A DNA stretch of 64,000 nucleotides from Manihot esculenta (lineage: Eukaryota; Streptophyta; Magnoliopsida; Malpighiales; Euphorbiaceae), in contig NC_035167.2 in the NCBI RefSeq assembly GCF_001659605.2, positions 3,968,001 to 4,032,000 on the forward strand, written 5' to 3'. The notes under the pieces were generated by a model. The model had not been told where the DNA came from. It ran no database searches and was given only the letters and a program-made list of their open reading frames with translations. Position numbers and translations under genes: made by a program. Numbering within the stretch: position 1 is the first letter of the stretch; the number at the start of each line of letters is the position of its first letter. Below, in pieces: positions 1 to 11,103 of this stretch.

Positions 1-537
1 AAAGGCCTTCTTGTACATTCACGATTGCTGCAGCTTTTGGAAGAGTCTGATTCTTCCAATTATCCATTATATATGTGATAAAAGGGAATATCACAGCATT
101 CTCCACGAAGGCATGGCTCAATATCAAACCTAAAATTCATCCGATCCGCTTTAATTTTGTTTCTCTAAATCTTTAAGAAAATTTATTATTATGTGAAAAA
201 TAATTTGTATTTAAAATTATTTTATATTGAAAATATTTTCTCCCCACATAAAAATTTTAATTTTTTTTTTTTAATCAAGAAATCATATTAACTAACAATA
301 GACAGCAAAAATACATGTGTTTGGCCATCATAATCAGATTAATATAATATATAATTACTCTAAACTACAATTATATTGTTTTATTGCTACAAATAAATAA
401 GTGACACATAACTGAGTCCACTGCTTATTACAAAATAACCAAATACCTGAGATGAAAAAGACTGGCTTGCAAAAAAAGATGCGACAGTGAGACCAATACT
501 CCTTACATCGACGACTGAGACTCAAACAGCTCTTCAT
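1..537 (-). CDS. NRT1/PTR family (NPF) transporter, 5' part, cut by window edge
   Basis: Two exons can be joined. Exon 1 (507-537) starts with ATG at 537 and encodes a short leader (MKSCLSLSRR plus one base), followed by a GTAAGG donor at 506. Exon 2 (129 down to 1) follows an acceptor TTTTAG. The split codon closes in phase (T|GT, Cys) and translation runs open to the window edge. Exon 2 reads LILSHAFVENAVIFPFITYI, then MDNWKNQTLPKAAAIVNVQE, which matches the first membrane helix and the conserved Ala-Ala-Ile-Val-Asn segment of plant NPF proton-coupled nitrate/peptide transporters (MFS fold). About 53 of some 550-600 residues are visible, so the subfamily and substrate cannot be given. The intron is 377 bp. 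The family call rests on the exon 2 segment. The exon 1 assignment rests on splice phase and a clean ATG and is less certain. Confidence 0.72.
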
Positions 538-1856
538 ATTGATGATTGAAGCAAAAAAGCATGGAGTTCAAACAGGAAAACCCTATGAACAACGTATGTT
601 AAATATTAAATGAGAAGCATCCCTCAAAGTAAAAGAAATGAGAGAATTATTAGCAGATTTCTAAATTTTTTTAAAAAATTTACTAAATTTTATAAAATAT
701 ACTTTTAATTTTTATATTAAAAAAATTATTTATCAATTTATTTTAATTTTAGTAAAGTAAACTTAATAGTATGAATATTCAAAATTATAAAGATTAAATA
801 ATATATATAGTTAAAAATTATAAAAATTAAAAAATATAAATAATTTATAATAATTATTGATTTTTGTAACGGAAAAATTAAAAAGCTATATTTTATAAAA
901 TATAAAATGTTTTAATATTTAAAAATAAAAATAAATTAATTAATTTTATAAAAATTTAAATTAAATATTAACCAAATTAATTAGCCTCAAAATGCCACTA
1001 TATCTCAAAATATCAAGTAATACATTTAACTCTTTAAAATTTTAAATTATTTTTTTTTAATTTAAAATAAGACAATCCATATTTAATAAATTATTTATCT
1101 AAATTCAACTATTGAAAAATTATCAAATTAAAATCATAATTTTTTAGCATATAAATCTCAAACATACTTAAAAATTAAAGCAAAACTCACCTTACTAGCA
1201 GAAAAAAGCCATTGTTCTTCTCTCTCTTCGTATTTTGCTTTCCTTCCTTTCTTGCTCTCCTTCTCTTCCTTTTCCAGTAATCCTTTCTTATGGAAATGAT
1301 TTCTGGTCTCTTGCTTTCATCCTTCTTCTCTTTTTCTTCTTTTCTTCTATCTTTATTTCTTCCCCTTTCCTTTTCTTTTTTTTGTTTTTAAATTTTTTTT
1401 TCCTCTTTTTACCCTTCTCTTTTTAGAAAAATTACTTTAAGTCTTTAGGCTTTTAAAAATTCTATTAATTCATTCTTATTTAAAAATTATTCAATTAAAA
1501 AACATTTCAATATTTTCTAAAATCTCCTTCGCGGTCAAACGGTCTAAATGATATAAATATTTAAAATTATAAATAATATTTTTTTAGCAGATGGACTTAA
1601 AAGTTGCATTTTATAAAATGCATTGATATTTTAATGGAGTGATTTGAAATAGAGACGAATTAATGAAATTCATAAAAAATAAAAGGATTTAATAGTCATT
1701 TACCCTTTCTCTATTATTGCTTCGGTGAACAAAAGTTGATCCGAAGACTAGCACAGGAGGTAGGAAAAGGTGGATCACGTGCTGTCTTTTAAAAACTCAA
1801 ATTACACTTTAATCCTTACTTTTATTTAAAAATCACTTTTGTACTTTGCCTTTTTA
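538..1856. other. AT-rich spacer upstream of the NPF gene
   Basis: No gene seen. The DNA is mostly A/T runs. A pyrimidine-rich tract (about 1206-1425, long C/T runs) could be a 5' UTR or a low-complexity expansion. It has an open frame, but its Phe/Leu/Ser-only composition is a by-product of the base composition and not a protein signal. Confidence 0.5.
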
Positions 1857-2621
1857 TGTAACAGCCCGGACGTGAACCCCGGCACTGTTACCGTTCACGG
1901 CCCAGGGCTATCCCTCGCCTGGCCTGTGCCACCTCGAGCTTTCCACTGGCGTCGTGAACAGCTCTTAACATCCATTCACCCTCACGGGTTCCTGGGGATA
2001 GTTTCTGGCAGGATTTATCCCCTTAGGTTCTCGCATCCTTCCCCAAGTGGATTTGGCCCGGAAGGGAAATTAGGTCGCCTCCCCCACTACTCGAACCCTT
2101 GACCTCCCACTCTAAGAAAATAGTCTGGTGAGAGTGAGTACCAATTGTGCCAATGGAACAAGTGGTACTCACTCTCACCAGACTATTCTCTTAAAGTGGG
2201 AGGTCAAGGGTTCGAGTAGTGGGGAGGCAATTTCCAAAGGGAAATTTGGGCCAAATCCACTTGGGGAAGGATGCGATGCAAGAACTCAAGGGGACAAATC
2301 CTGCTAGGAACCCGTGAGGGTGAATGGATGTTCTCATGAGCCGGATGTTGCAATTTCCAAAGGGAAATTTGGGCTAAATTCACTTGGGGAAGGATGCGAT
2401 GCAAGAACTCAAGGGGACAAATTCTGCCAGGAACTCGTATTTCCAAAGGGAAATTTGGGCCAAATCCACTTGGAGAAGGATGCGATGCAAGAACTCAAGG
2501 GGACAAATCATGCCAGGAACCCGTGAGGGTGAATGGATGTTCTCATGAGCCGGATGTAGTCCAAAAACAGTGTGAGACCCGACGATCATCAATATATTCA
2601 TCTAGAAATTAGGGTGTTATA
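1857..2621. repeat. Composite palindromic repeat with SINE-like tRNA box
   Basis: A GC-richer island in AT-rich DNA. Two long arms (about 1971-2143 and 2163-2330) are inverted copies around a 19-base spacer. The centre-proximal part (AGTCTGGTGAGAGTGAGTAC and its complement) is nearly perfect. Each arm carries a segment like a Pol III B box (GGTTCGAGTAGTG), suggesting a tRNA-derived SINE arranged head to head. On the right, units starting ATTTCCAAAGGGAAATTTGG repeat at about 2230, 2351 and 2430. The ends, TGTAACAGCCC at 1857 and GGGTGTTATA at 2612-2621, are roughly inverted. Open frames here on both strands are products of the repeat. The family name is unknown to me. Confidence 0.7.
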
Positions 2622-5229
2622 ATCTATGAAATCTTTTCCAGTTATACAAGAGAAAAGTCACTTCACGTTCCTTTTTCAAGTAATTGTTCAATTTTCTTTA
2701 TTTTATTACTTGAAAATTATTTATTATATATTTTTAATTAATTATTAATTATTATATTTTTTATCAATAAAATTAAAAGTATTGGACTTTTAAGCAATTC
2801 TATTAGCTTGTTTATTAAGAAAACCAAGCAAAAACAAAAATGTCCATTATGTCACGAGTCAACTTCTCTAGTCTTCAACCACACCCAACTATACCTCTTT
2901 AAACCACAATTTCGAATGAGTTTCCCATTGGGCCCCATTTCCATTTCCATTCTCAATTTAAAATAAAAAATTTTATAAAAATTTAATTTAATATTTTTAA
3001 CTTAAAAAATTTTTATAAAAAAAAATAAATCTTATATAATTTTATTTTTTATAAAATCAATCATACTAAATAATTTATATTAAATGTAAATAAAAAAGGT
3101 TTTATAAGTGGACTCAATGCCATATTTATCTTATAGTTATTGAGGCAAATAATAAAAAAATTATATTATCTTTTAAATAATAAAAAATTATTATTTTTAT
3201 TAAAGTAATTTAATTGAAAAATATGTCTATTAATCACAAATCATTGGATATCAACTTTTATCAATATATATAAAAATAATTTTTATGTGATTTATTAATT
3301 AGTCAAATAAAAAATATTCTACTTTAACCTATGTTAAAAAAGTTACTTAGCTAGCTCATTAACATAGGCATGTTATATGAAAAATTAGCTTAATTATATA
3401 ATTAAGTTTAATAAATTAGTTAGTATATTAAATTAAATGAAAATTTATTAGTTAGTTCTTTCAATTTTAAAAAATATATTAAAAAAGTCTATTAATTAGT
3501 CTTTTTATTAGTTTTAACAGTTAAATATTATAAAAAAATTTAAAATAACTTTAATACAAGGTGAGATTAATTAGTAAATTTTTAAAAAATTTAAAAAATT
3601 CACTAATAAATTCTTTAAAATTATAGAAATTAAGTAGTAAAATACTTAATAGTAAAATTAATAAAAAAAATTAAATAGTAAATTTTTTATAATATTATTT
3701 TTTAAAAATTAATAAAATAATTAATTAATTTCTTTAAAAGACTAAATAATATTTTTTCTAAAATTAAAATACGCCATGTTTTAAACCTTATCGATCATTA
3801 TCAATGAAAACGGAGGCTTATGGGCTTAGAATTTAACTGAAATTGAATTAAAGTTGAAGCGGTATATTATTAAATAATATTTATAGAATTAATAATAATA
3901 ATACTTCCAAACGTTATACCTTTTTACATTTTATAAATAATTAAAAAATATTTTTCATAAAATTATAATATGTAATTTTTTGGAAAGAAAGTTAAAATTT
4001 TAATTAAAAAAATTTATAATTAAGAATTATTTAAAATATTTTTTAAAGAAATTTATTATTTAATTTATGAATATGACTATTAATAATAAATCAATTTTTA
4101 TATTTTTAAAAATTTATTAAAATATTTTTATATTTTTTATTCGTCAACAAAATAGTTATTTTTTTATTTATTTTTAAAAAATAGATGAAAAATAATAGGT
4201 AATTTTTAAAATTTAATTTTATATTTAAATAAAACTATTTATTTAATTTTTAGATATTGCTATTATTAATACGTTATTTTTTATATTTTTTAAAATTTAT
4301 TAAAATATTATTATTTTTTTAAATATATTAAATATTCTTAATTATTTTTTCTTTTAATCAATGAAATAATAAAAAAATAATTTAATTTTTTATTATATTT
4401 TTAAATAAAAGTAATATTTTATTAAAAAAATGTTTTAATAAATTTTTTAATAACTAAATAGTAAATATTTTTTATAATAATAAATTCATGCATATCAATA
4501 ATGAAAGATATACACTGGTTATTGTATAAGAAATAATAAAAAAAATCTAATAATTTAATTTAACATACTAATAAATAAATTATTCATATAAGCCGGTGAA
4601 ATTAAGAATTTTTATTTTTTTATTTTTATAGGTTAACATTTACTAATTATTTATATAATATGATATAAAAAAATTATGTAATAATTTAAACAAAGTTAGT
4701 TATATAAATAATTGTTGTAATAATGTTTTAAGATAGGTATGGTTGATGCGGTAATATGAATATATTAATTATTTATTATGTGAGATATAAAGACTAATGA
4801 TTATTATGAATTTTATTAATATGAATATATTAATAAAATTTTAATTGGACGTAATCAAATTAATAAACGAAATTAAATCAATATATTATTTATTTTTTGT
4901 ATTTATTTTTAATTCTGTAATTCTTCGATTCTTAATACCAACTTCATATCCTAACATCATTTAAAATTATATTTTTTAAATTGAGATAGTGATTGATTTG
5001 AATTAAATATTTATTTGTAGTATGATGAATTAATCGGCTCGATTTATATTAGATCACAGTGATTTCTTACAAATAAAATTTTTATTTATAAATTAAATCA
5101 ATCGATATAATTAATTCAGTTTAATCGATTTGATTAATAAATTGTTTAACCTGAATTTTATATTCATATTGATAAATAACTAAATTATTTATGTAGAAAT
5201 AAGTTAAAATGGTGAAGTAAAATATGCAG
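2622..5229. other. AT-rich gene-free spacer
   Basis: Very A/T-rich, with long runs and no open frame of interest on either strand. No transposon termini were recognised. Confidence 0.5.
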
Positions 5230-5542
5230 AAATAATTAAATTTTTCACCTTTTTCTTAATTATAGCTAATATTTTTAATTTTGTCTAATTTAATTTAATT
5301 TTAAAAGTTAATATTAATCATAATTAAAAATTTATTTTGAGATATGAATTTTATTGATGTGTGCAGTAAATATAAAAGATTTTCTTTTAAATTTTGAGTT
5401 AGTGTTAATTTTTTCATAAAATTTTTATGTCTCAATTAAAATTATGACATAATTACTATTAGCATTTAAAATTAAGTTAAATTAGATAAAATTAAAAATA
5501 TTGATTATAATTTATAAAAGATGAAAAAAAATTTAATTATTT
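5230..5542. repeat. AT-rich MITE-like inverted repeat
   Basis: Arms of about 78 bases (5230-5306 and 5464-5542) are near-perfect inverted copies. For example ATTTTTAATTTTGTCTAATT on the left pairs with AATTAGATAAAATTAAAAAT on the right. The roughly 155-base centre has no open frame. It has the form of a non-autonomous miniature element. I could not define a target duplication, so the outer limits are approximate. Confidence 0.55.
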
Positions 5543-5745
5543 TATTATTTTGCCTAAATTAAATAGAATATACATAAAAGGGACTAATATTATTAAAATT
5601 ATACAAATAATCTTGTTGATCTATATCTATCGTTGATCAAGTTGATCCGTTAAACTTTTCCTTTTTTTTAATGATAGCGAATTTTGAAATAAAGAGATAT
5701 TTCAAGATGAAGCCGAGGATTTTGATAGAGTGAACTCTTCTGTCA

Positions 5746-6933
5746 CCTCCACCTAGGGCTGAGCATTCGGTCGGTTCGGTTCAAAACCGAACCGAACCGA
5801 AATAACCGAAAACCGAATTGCAGTATTTTACATAAACCGAACCGAACCGAATAAGAGGGATAACCGAATCGAACCGATTTGATTCGGTTCGGTTCGGTTC
5901 GGTCGGTTCAATCGATTGAACCGATTTTAAAAAAAAAATAATAACAGTTAACATAATCTAGAACAGAATACTTCACGGCCATGAGTTTACATCAACAATC
6001 AAGAGCAGAGCACACACTTGAACAATCAATAACACAAATTCAACAATCAATAGTACACAAATTCAACCAAGAGTACATAAATTCAACAATCAACAGCAAA
6101 TCACAAATATTTACTTAGCTTCTACGGTTGACTCAAGTTCAACAGCACGCCGTGGCACTGGCAGGCAACCATGTCCGACACAACCGAGGGCTGGAGGCGC
6201 GAGTGGCACTCTTGGTCCCGGAGTCTGGTCCACGAACTGTGAAAGGCTCAAGGCTGGAAGCGCGACACAGAGACTCGGAGAGGACTGAGGGCTGTGGAAT
6301 AAGCACGACCAAATTGCCGACTGCCCGATGATGCGTGGAGAGCCAATAGAGAGCAACGGCCGACGCCGATGATTGCGTGGAAAGAGAGACTAAAGATCGG
6401 TGAAGATCGACGATGGTGAATCAGTCCAGTCGAGAGGAGAGTGGAGGCACATCACATGCGCGAGAATCTCGCGACGAGATGCGTGCGTGGCTCTACTACT
6501 CAGAAAGAGACCGGAGGCTGGACGGTGGACGGTGGACGGTGGATGGTGGAACCGCCGCTGGAACTTGGATGGAACTCAGAGGCGAGGCACGTTGAGAGGT
6601 GAGGGCGTTAGGTTTAGGGGTGGGTGAGCACAGAGATAGAGATGCACGCACGGAGAGAGAAATTTGTTTTAAATTTAGGCAAAGGAAGGGAAGGGAAGGG
6701 AAATAGGGAATTAGGAAACTACTCAAACGACGTAGTATAAGTGATTTCGGTTCGGTTCGGTCTAATCGAAATTTTTACGTCTAAAACCGAACCGAACCGA
6801 AATTACCGATTTTTTTAAAATTTCAAACCGAACCGAACCGAAAAAAAAATAAAACCGAACCAAAATTTCAAATCGGTTCGGTTCGGTCGGTTATTTCGGT
6901 TTAAACCGAATTCTGCTCAGCCCTACCTCCACC
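5746..6933. mobile_element. Non-autonomous hAT element with 8-bp target duplication
   Basis: The element body is 5754-6925 (1172 bp). It is flanked by a perfect 8-bp direct repeat CCTCCACC (5746-5753 and 6926-6933), the size typical of the hAT superfamily. The ends are TAGGGCTGAGCA and TGCTCAGCCCTA, inverted and hAT-like. The subterminal zones are packed with both orientations of CGGTTCGGTT/AACCGAACCG, which would be transposase-binding-type repeats by analogy. The centre (about 5940-6740) is GC-richer, with a short run of GGACGGTGG units near 6518-6546, and I see no transposase, so this looks like a deletion derivative. It splits an RNase H-like relic. Related smaller copies lie at 34318, 44065 and 56314. 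Confidence 0.85.
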
Positions 6934-7072
6934 CTCGCAATGGGTGAAGTTGAATACTGATGGCAGTGTAATGGGCGGAGACAGACTAGACTACGGTGGT
7001 TGTCTGATTTGTAAGGAAGTTGGACAATGGACGGGAGGCTTCATACGTAATTTCATAACAAAAATTAAATAA
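6929..7072 (+). pseudogene. LINE-type RNase H domain relic
   Basis: Reading PPSQWVKLNTDGSVMGGDRL and then DYGGCLICKEVGQWTGGFIRNF, this matches the start of the RNase H-like domain (RVT_3 type) found at the end of plant LINE reverse transcriptases, with its characteristic W-x-K-x-N-x-D-G-S motif. The rest of the domain is missing and a stop follows at 7070. The hAT element beside it inserted into this relic: its target duplication CCTCCACC is part of the P-P-S codons. Confidence 0.6.
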
Positions 7073-8355
7073 TTATTTTAAATATATTTATTTATAGTTA
7101 TAAAAAATTATATATATAAATAATAAAATAAAAAGTAATTTATAATATAATTCATCAAATTTAACAAAAACTTATAATTTAATCCTATCATTTTAATAAT
7201 AAATAATTTTATTTTATTAATAAAATAATCATTATATTAAAATTCACTCTTAAAATATAATAATTTAATTTTTTAAATTTCACTTTTTTATAACGATTTA
7301 ATCTTCTAATTTTAATAATTTATAATGAATATTGCAAAAGAATTTAAACTTCATATATGTATATGGAAAGGCTTTTAATCTATTAATGAAATATATATTA
7401 AATAATAATTTTTAATTCCTCATCAATTGGCACACCACAATGTTAATAAACAAAATTTCTATCTTAAATTACTGTTCGGGAGCCTTTCAGACATTTCATC
7501 AAATATTTGATGAGCATTACCTGAAAATTCATAGCTGCTACTGTCATTTACATGGCTTGGAAAGTGTGCACTTTACTCCAGCTACAGGACGGAATAAATA
7601 TTAGTTAAAATGCATCTTCAAAGTCTTCATTACATTCAATAAGTGACAATTCAAAGAAATTGAAGTTAATTCTTCTTAACAAATCAACAACTTAGATCGC
7701 TGCATTCCTTATCTCTCATATTTGATGAAAAGAACTTACCAATCTGATATGGACAATATGATAAAACCAACCATTTGTTATGGAATTGGTATCTAATTTT
7801 AGGAAAGTTTACTATTGTGATAAAATGGTCTTAAATTTGTACTTCTTGAATATTTAGATTAGGAAATAAAGATAAATGACAGTTAATACTATGTAAGAAA
7901 CCTTATAGATGCATTTTATCAAATATGTGATAAGCATATCTGAAAGTTAAAAGATGTCAGTATCCTTTATTGTACTTTAATTTATATAACGTATTTTTCA
8001 AAACGTAGATGATGAAAGAAGAATAAAGGAAAACATACTCTAATTTGGCTAGAAATGAGTGTCATTTATTAGTAATCCTAATTTATTTTAGATATAGATG
8101 TGGGATGGACTTATATGGAGCCCAAAATTGTAGTGGAGCAAATGAGTGCAGGCCCATTCATAAGCCGCCATGGTCATGGAGATGCAATCCACAAACAAAG
8201 AAGTCGGTCAACCAAACTTATAGCACCAAGAAAAGATGAAGACTTTCTGCAAAAATTTTATTCCCCAATATCTCATTTTTCATGTTACTTTCTCTCTCTC
8301 TCAACCTGCCAGAACCTTCAAAGCTTTGACTAAGATTGCAACCCTTCCCCTTCCG
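7073..8355. other. Spacer and probable promoter/5' UTR of the ATL gene
   Basis: AT-rich to about 7480, then more mixed sequence. Two loosely similar segments (near 7495 and 7915, both like TTCATCAAATATTTGATGAG) suggest an old local duplication. A CT-rich tract at 8286-8305 precedes the start codon and looks like a plant 5' UTR. No coding sequence seen. Confidence 0.4.
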
Positions 8356-8361
8356 ATGTGA
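8356..8361 (+). promoter_or_regulatory. Start-stop upstream ORF overlapping the ATL start codon
   Basis: The sequence ATGTGATGG contains a minimal ATG-TGA upstream frame (8356-8361) whose last base is the A of the main ATG at 8361. An upstream AUG this close could lower translation or force leaky scanning or reinitiation. The effect is inference. Confidence 0.5.
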
Positions 8362-9494
8362 TGGGTTTGCGATTCAGAAAGCTGTTATCTGATTCTTACA
8401 ATCAAACCCTCTTGTGTTCTAAATTTTGTGGTTCATCAGATGATGCAGAAGTTTATTGTCCAACTGTATATTCGGAGTATTGCAAGTTTAATTGCTCATG
8501 TAAACTCCCTCTCAATCCTTCAATTCACCATACAAGGCCCAGCAAGTTCTTGATTACAGGTCTGGTACTATCCTCAGCCTTTTTTCTTGTTTTCTGCTAT
8601 GCTATATATTTCAAATTCTATTCTGGGTCAAGAAGGAGAGGATCAGAGGCGCAAAGAAATGATACCCATGAAGAGTTTCTTGATGAGGATCATGGCCCTG
8701 TGCTTGATCATCCTATTTGGTATATAAACACTGTTGGGTTGCAGACATCTGTGATTAATTCTATTGCAGTTTGTAAGTATAAGAGAGGTGATGGGCTTGT
8801 TGAAGGAACTGATTGTTCTGTTTGTTTGAATGAGTTTCAAGAAGATGAGACTCTTAGGCTTTTGCCCAAGTGTAGCCATGCTTTTCATATCCCCTGTATT
8901 GATACTTGGCTTAGATCGCATACTAATTGCCCTATGTGTCGTGCCCCTATCATCGCAACCCAACCTAGAGCAACATCATCGGCAGGTATCGGTGAAGGTA
9001 CAAGTGCTGGAGAAGAAACCCAGATTGCAGTTTCAGTGTTTGATGGAGAATCTGAAAGAGGAATTGATAGTGGAGATACTGAATTGGGTATTGGAACAGA
9101 GGAGGAAGAGGAAGAGGACTTTCAAGATGAGAATAGAAGGAAGAGAGTTGAGGAATTGAATGGAGAGGAGGAAGGAATAATACAGCCAATGAGAAGATCT
9201 GTTTCCTTAGATTCTTTATCTGCTTTCAAGATCAGTCATGCTCTTGCCAATGGTCATACAACAGAATCTGATAGAGTTTCAAGCAGAGAATTAGTGAAGG
9301 AGAATGAATCCAATATGGGAATTCTTCCAAAGAGTGTTGGTAGTAACCAAAGCTTGCTAAGGCTCATGGCTAGTTCTTCTATTGGGAGGTCACTGCAAAT
9401 TGGGCCAAGTTCTATAAAGAGATCACTTTCTTGTGGTGGGAAATTGTTTTTGGCAAGGTATAGCAGGAATATAAACTCTGTTCTTCCTCTGTGA
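8361..9494 (+). CDS. ATL-type RING-H2 finger E3 ubiquitin ligase
   Basis: Intronless, 377 residues, as usual for the plant ATL family of membrane-anchored E3 ligases that pass ubiquitin from an E2 to target proteins. A Cys-rich N-terminus (about residues 19-49) is followed by one membrane helix (about 62-85), the GLD-type segment (about 126-145, [10 protein letters not shown]), and a canonical RING-H2: C152-x2-C155, C171-x-H173, H176-x2-C179, C190-x2-C193, with a Pro after the last Cys pair at P196. An acidic stretch (about 225-245, Glu-rich) and a Ser-rich tail follow. The closest match I recall is the ATL52/ATL54 group, but I cannot separate paralogues. The start is the ATG at 8361; the codon before it is GTG. 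A two-codon upstream frame overlaps the start. Confidence 0.92.
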   Translation: MGLRFRKLLSDSYNQTLLCSKFCGSSDDAEVYCPTVYSEYCKFNCSCKLPLNPSIHHTRPSKFLITGLVLSSAFFLVFCYAIYFKFYSGSRRRGSEAQRNDTHEEFLDEDHGPVLDHPIWYINTVGLQTSVINSIAVCKYKRGDGLVEGTDCSVCLNEFQEDETLRLLPKCSHAFHIPCIDTWLRSHTNCPMCRAPIIATQPRATSSAGIGEGTSAGEETQIAVSVFDGESERGIDSGDTELGIGTEEEEEEDFQDENRRKRVEELNGEEEGIIQPMRRSVSLDSLSAFKISHALANGHTTESDRVSSRELVKENESNMGILPKSVGSNQSLLRLMASSSIGRSLQIGPSSIKRSLSCGGKLFLARYSRNINSVLPL

Positions 9495-10144
9495 TGCTTT
9501 AAATTTTCCATTGGAGTCCTTTTTTGAGGTAAGGAATGTGCAAACTCAGTTCTTTCAAACTTCTGCACAACCTGATAGATTTGTAGACTGCAAATACACA
9601 CCAAAATACTGTATTAATGAAGACATGAAAAGTATGATACATCAAGCCGAAACAGGACAATGATGTATTCATTACAACACCATGTAATTGTAAGTAAAAA
9701 ACCTATTACAAGTGATTATGCTTTTAAGGTACGTTCATGGCTTAGAAATTTGTTTGCTTTAATTTTAGTTCTGTAAACAATATGCAGTGCTAGAGCTGAA
9801 AATGATCCTGAAACAAAAGCTCTAAAAAGTTTCAGTTTGATCAAACCCTTAATTCTCTTCAGGCCGATCAATGCTTTTGGATGTTTCTCCCTTTGCTCAC
9901 AAACATGTGGATTAGATTCTTGAAAATTAATGTAAATTGTATATATCTGATAAAGAAAATACTTTCATTTGCATTGTGTCAATTGGATAATTTTGTCATT
10001 TTAAGTACATCAGTTGTACTAGTTGGATGAGTTCTGGCAATGCTTCTTTTCATATAACCTATATGCTCTAGATTAAAACACTATTTTATAAAGAAAAAGC
10101 AAATATCAACAACTGAAAAGTTGAACTAAATGATACCTAATTTT
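9495..10144. other. ATL 3' region and left edge of the duplicated block
   Basis: ATL 3' flank, then spacer. A segment near 9740-9790 (TTTGTTTGCTTTAATTTTAG and onward) recurs at about 13016-13065, marking the left boundary of a segment duplication that also includes the dioxygenase gene. No coding sequence seen. Confidence 0.5.
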
Positions 10145-10240
10145 CTGCTGCCTCAGCTGATATGTTTTCTGCCATTGTTGCAACCTTTTTGTACTAAACC
10201 TTCTACACTTTCAATCTCTTACTCTATAATTTCTGTCTCC
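10145..10240 (-). pseudogene. Decayed copy 1 of an orphan exon
   Basis: On the minus strand this matches the exon at 13404-13580 (shared TTTTCTGCTGCCTCAGCTGA on the plus strand), but it has a frameshift and covers only the first third. It lies 5' of the intact dioxygenase gene, just as the better copy lies 5' of the dioxygenase pseudogene. That marks it as part of a duplicated block. Parent gene unknown. Confidence 0.6.
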
Positions 10241-11103
10241 TCTTAGACAGATTTTGAGCCCCATTTTGTTTCGTAAAAAATAATTTGTACGTGGAAAATG
10301 TTTTTCCTTGTCATTGATTTATCCACATGAAAACAAGAGGTGGATGAGTGGTCGTAGACCTTTCATTGGAACATATGTTAGTTTCTTACAAGAATTATGT
10401 ACAGGATGGATCTTCTGTGCAATAAGAAAAAGGATGAAAACTTCTACATGTATTCTATTGCATGGGTTGTCTGTTTATTTGAAGACAAGAACAATTGGAA
10501 GTGATTTTTGCAGTGTTTGCCTAATCAGCTAGGGTAGGGAGATGGTTCAAAAATCACACTTGTAAGTGCTCATTGAAACTGTAATAAAGGAATGTGAAAG
10601 ACATAGCAAAAAGGGGAGCTATAATTAAAAGCCAAATGAGATGAATGATGAAGAGGATGGAGAATCTATGGGCTTCAATGACACTCGGCAAAACAATAGG
10701 ATAAACTATAAACCTATTTTTAGGTTCAGCTTTATAATATTTATATAGATAATTTGCAGAAAGTTTTTTTTTTAAATATTTTTTTATTTTTAAAAAATTC
10801 ATGTTTTTAGATTTTGAAAATATTATTGATTTTAGTTACTAAATATAGAAAATAAGTTATGTTTTAAATTATCTTTTCTTAAAAAAATATTTTAACAGAT
10901 AAATCATTTTTCAAACAAAACATCTCAACTACTAAAAAATCAGGCAGCCATCACATCCATGATTTGTCTTCTTCGGAAGAGATCTGTAACATGCTTCATT
11001 ATATTACAAGTTCCTTCTTGTCATGAAATCCTATCCGATTAATACAAGCAATAATTCTTCTTGTCAGCCTTGTGCGTCTCTCTCTCTTTCTCTCTCTGCT
11101 CCA
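10241..11103. other. Spacer upstream of the dioxygenase gene
   Basis: Mixed then AT-rich sequence. Weak open frames are not supported by any recognisable motif. The stretch just before 11104 (CT-repeat CTCTCTCTTTCTCTCTCTGC) looks like a plant 5' UTR. Confidence 0.4.

Noticed and set aside
1235..1426. Open frame rich in Phe, Ser and Leu
   Set aside because: It lies in a pyrimidine tract and its composition simply reflects T/C runs; there is no motif.
2204..2612. Several overlapping open frames on both strands
   Set aside because: They are translations of repeated units in the palindromic island; each frame repeats the same phrases.
6111..6726. Open frames in the GC-rich core of the hAT element
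   Set aside because: They overlap on both strands, contain short GGACGGTGG repeats and show no transposase or BED-finger motif.
8643..9604. Minus-strand frames across the ATL gene
   Set aside because: Antisense shadows of a well-supported coding exon.
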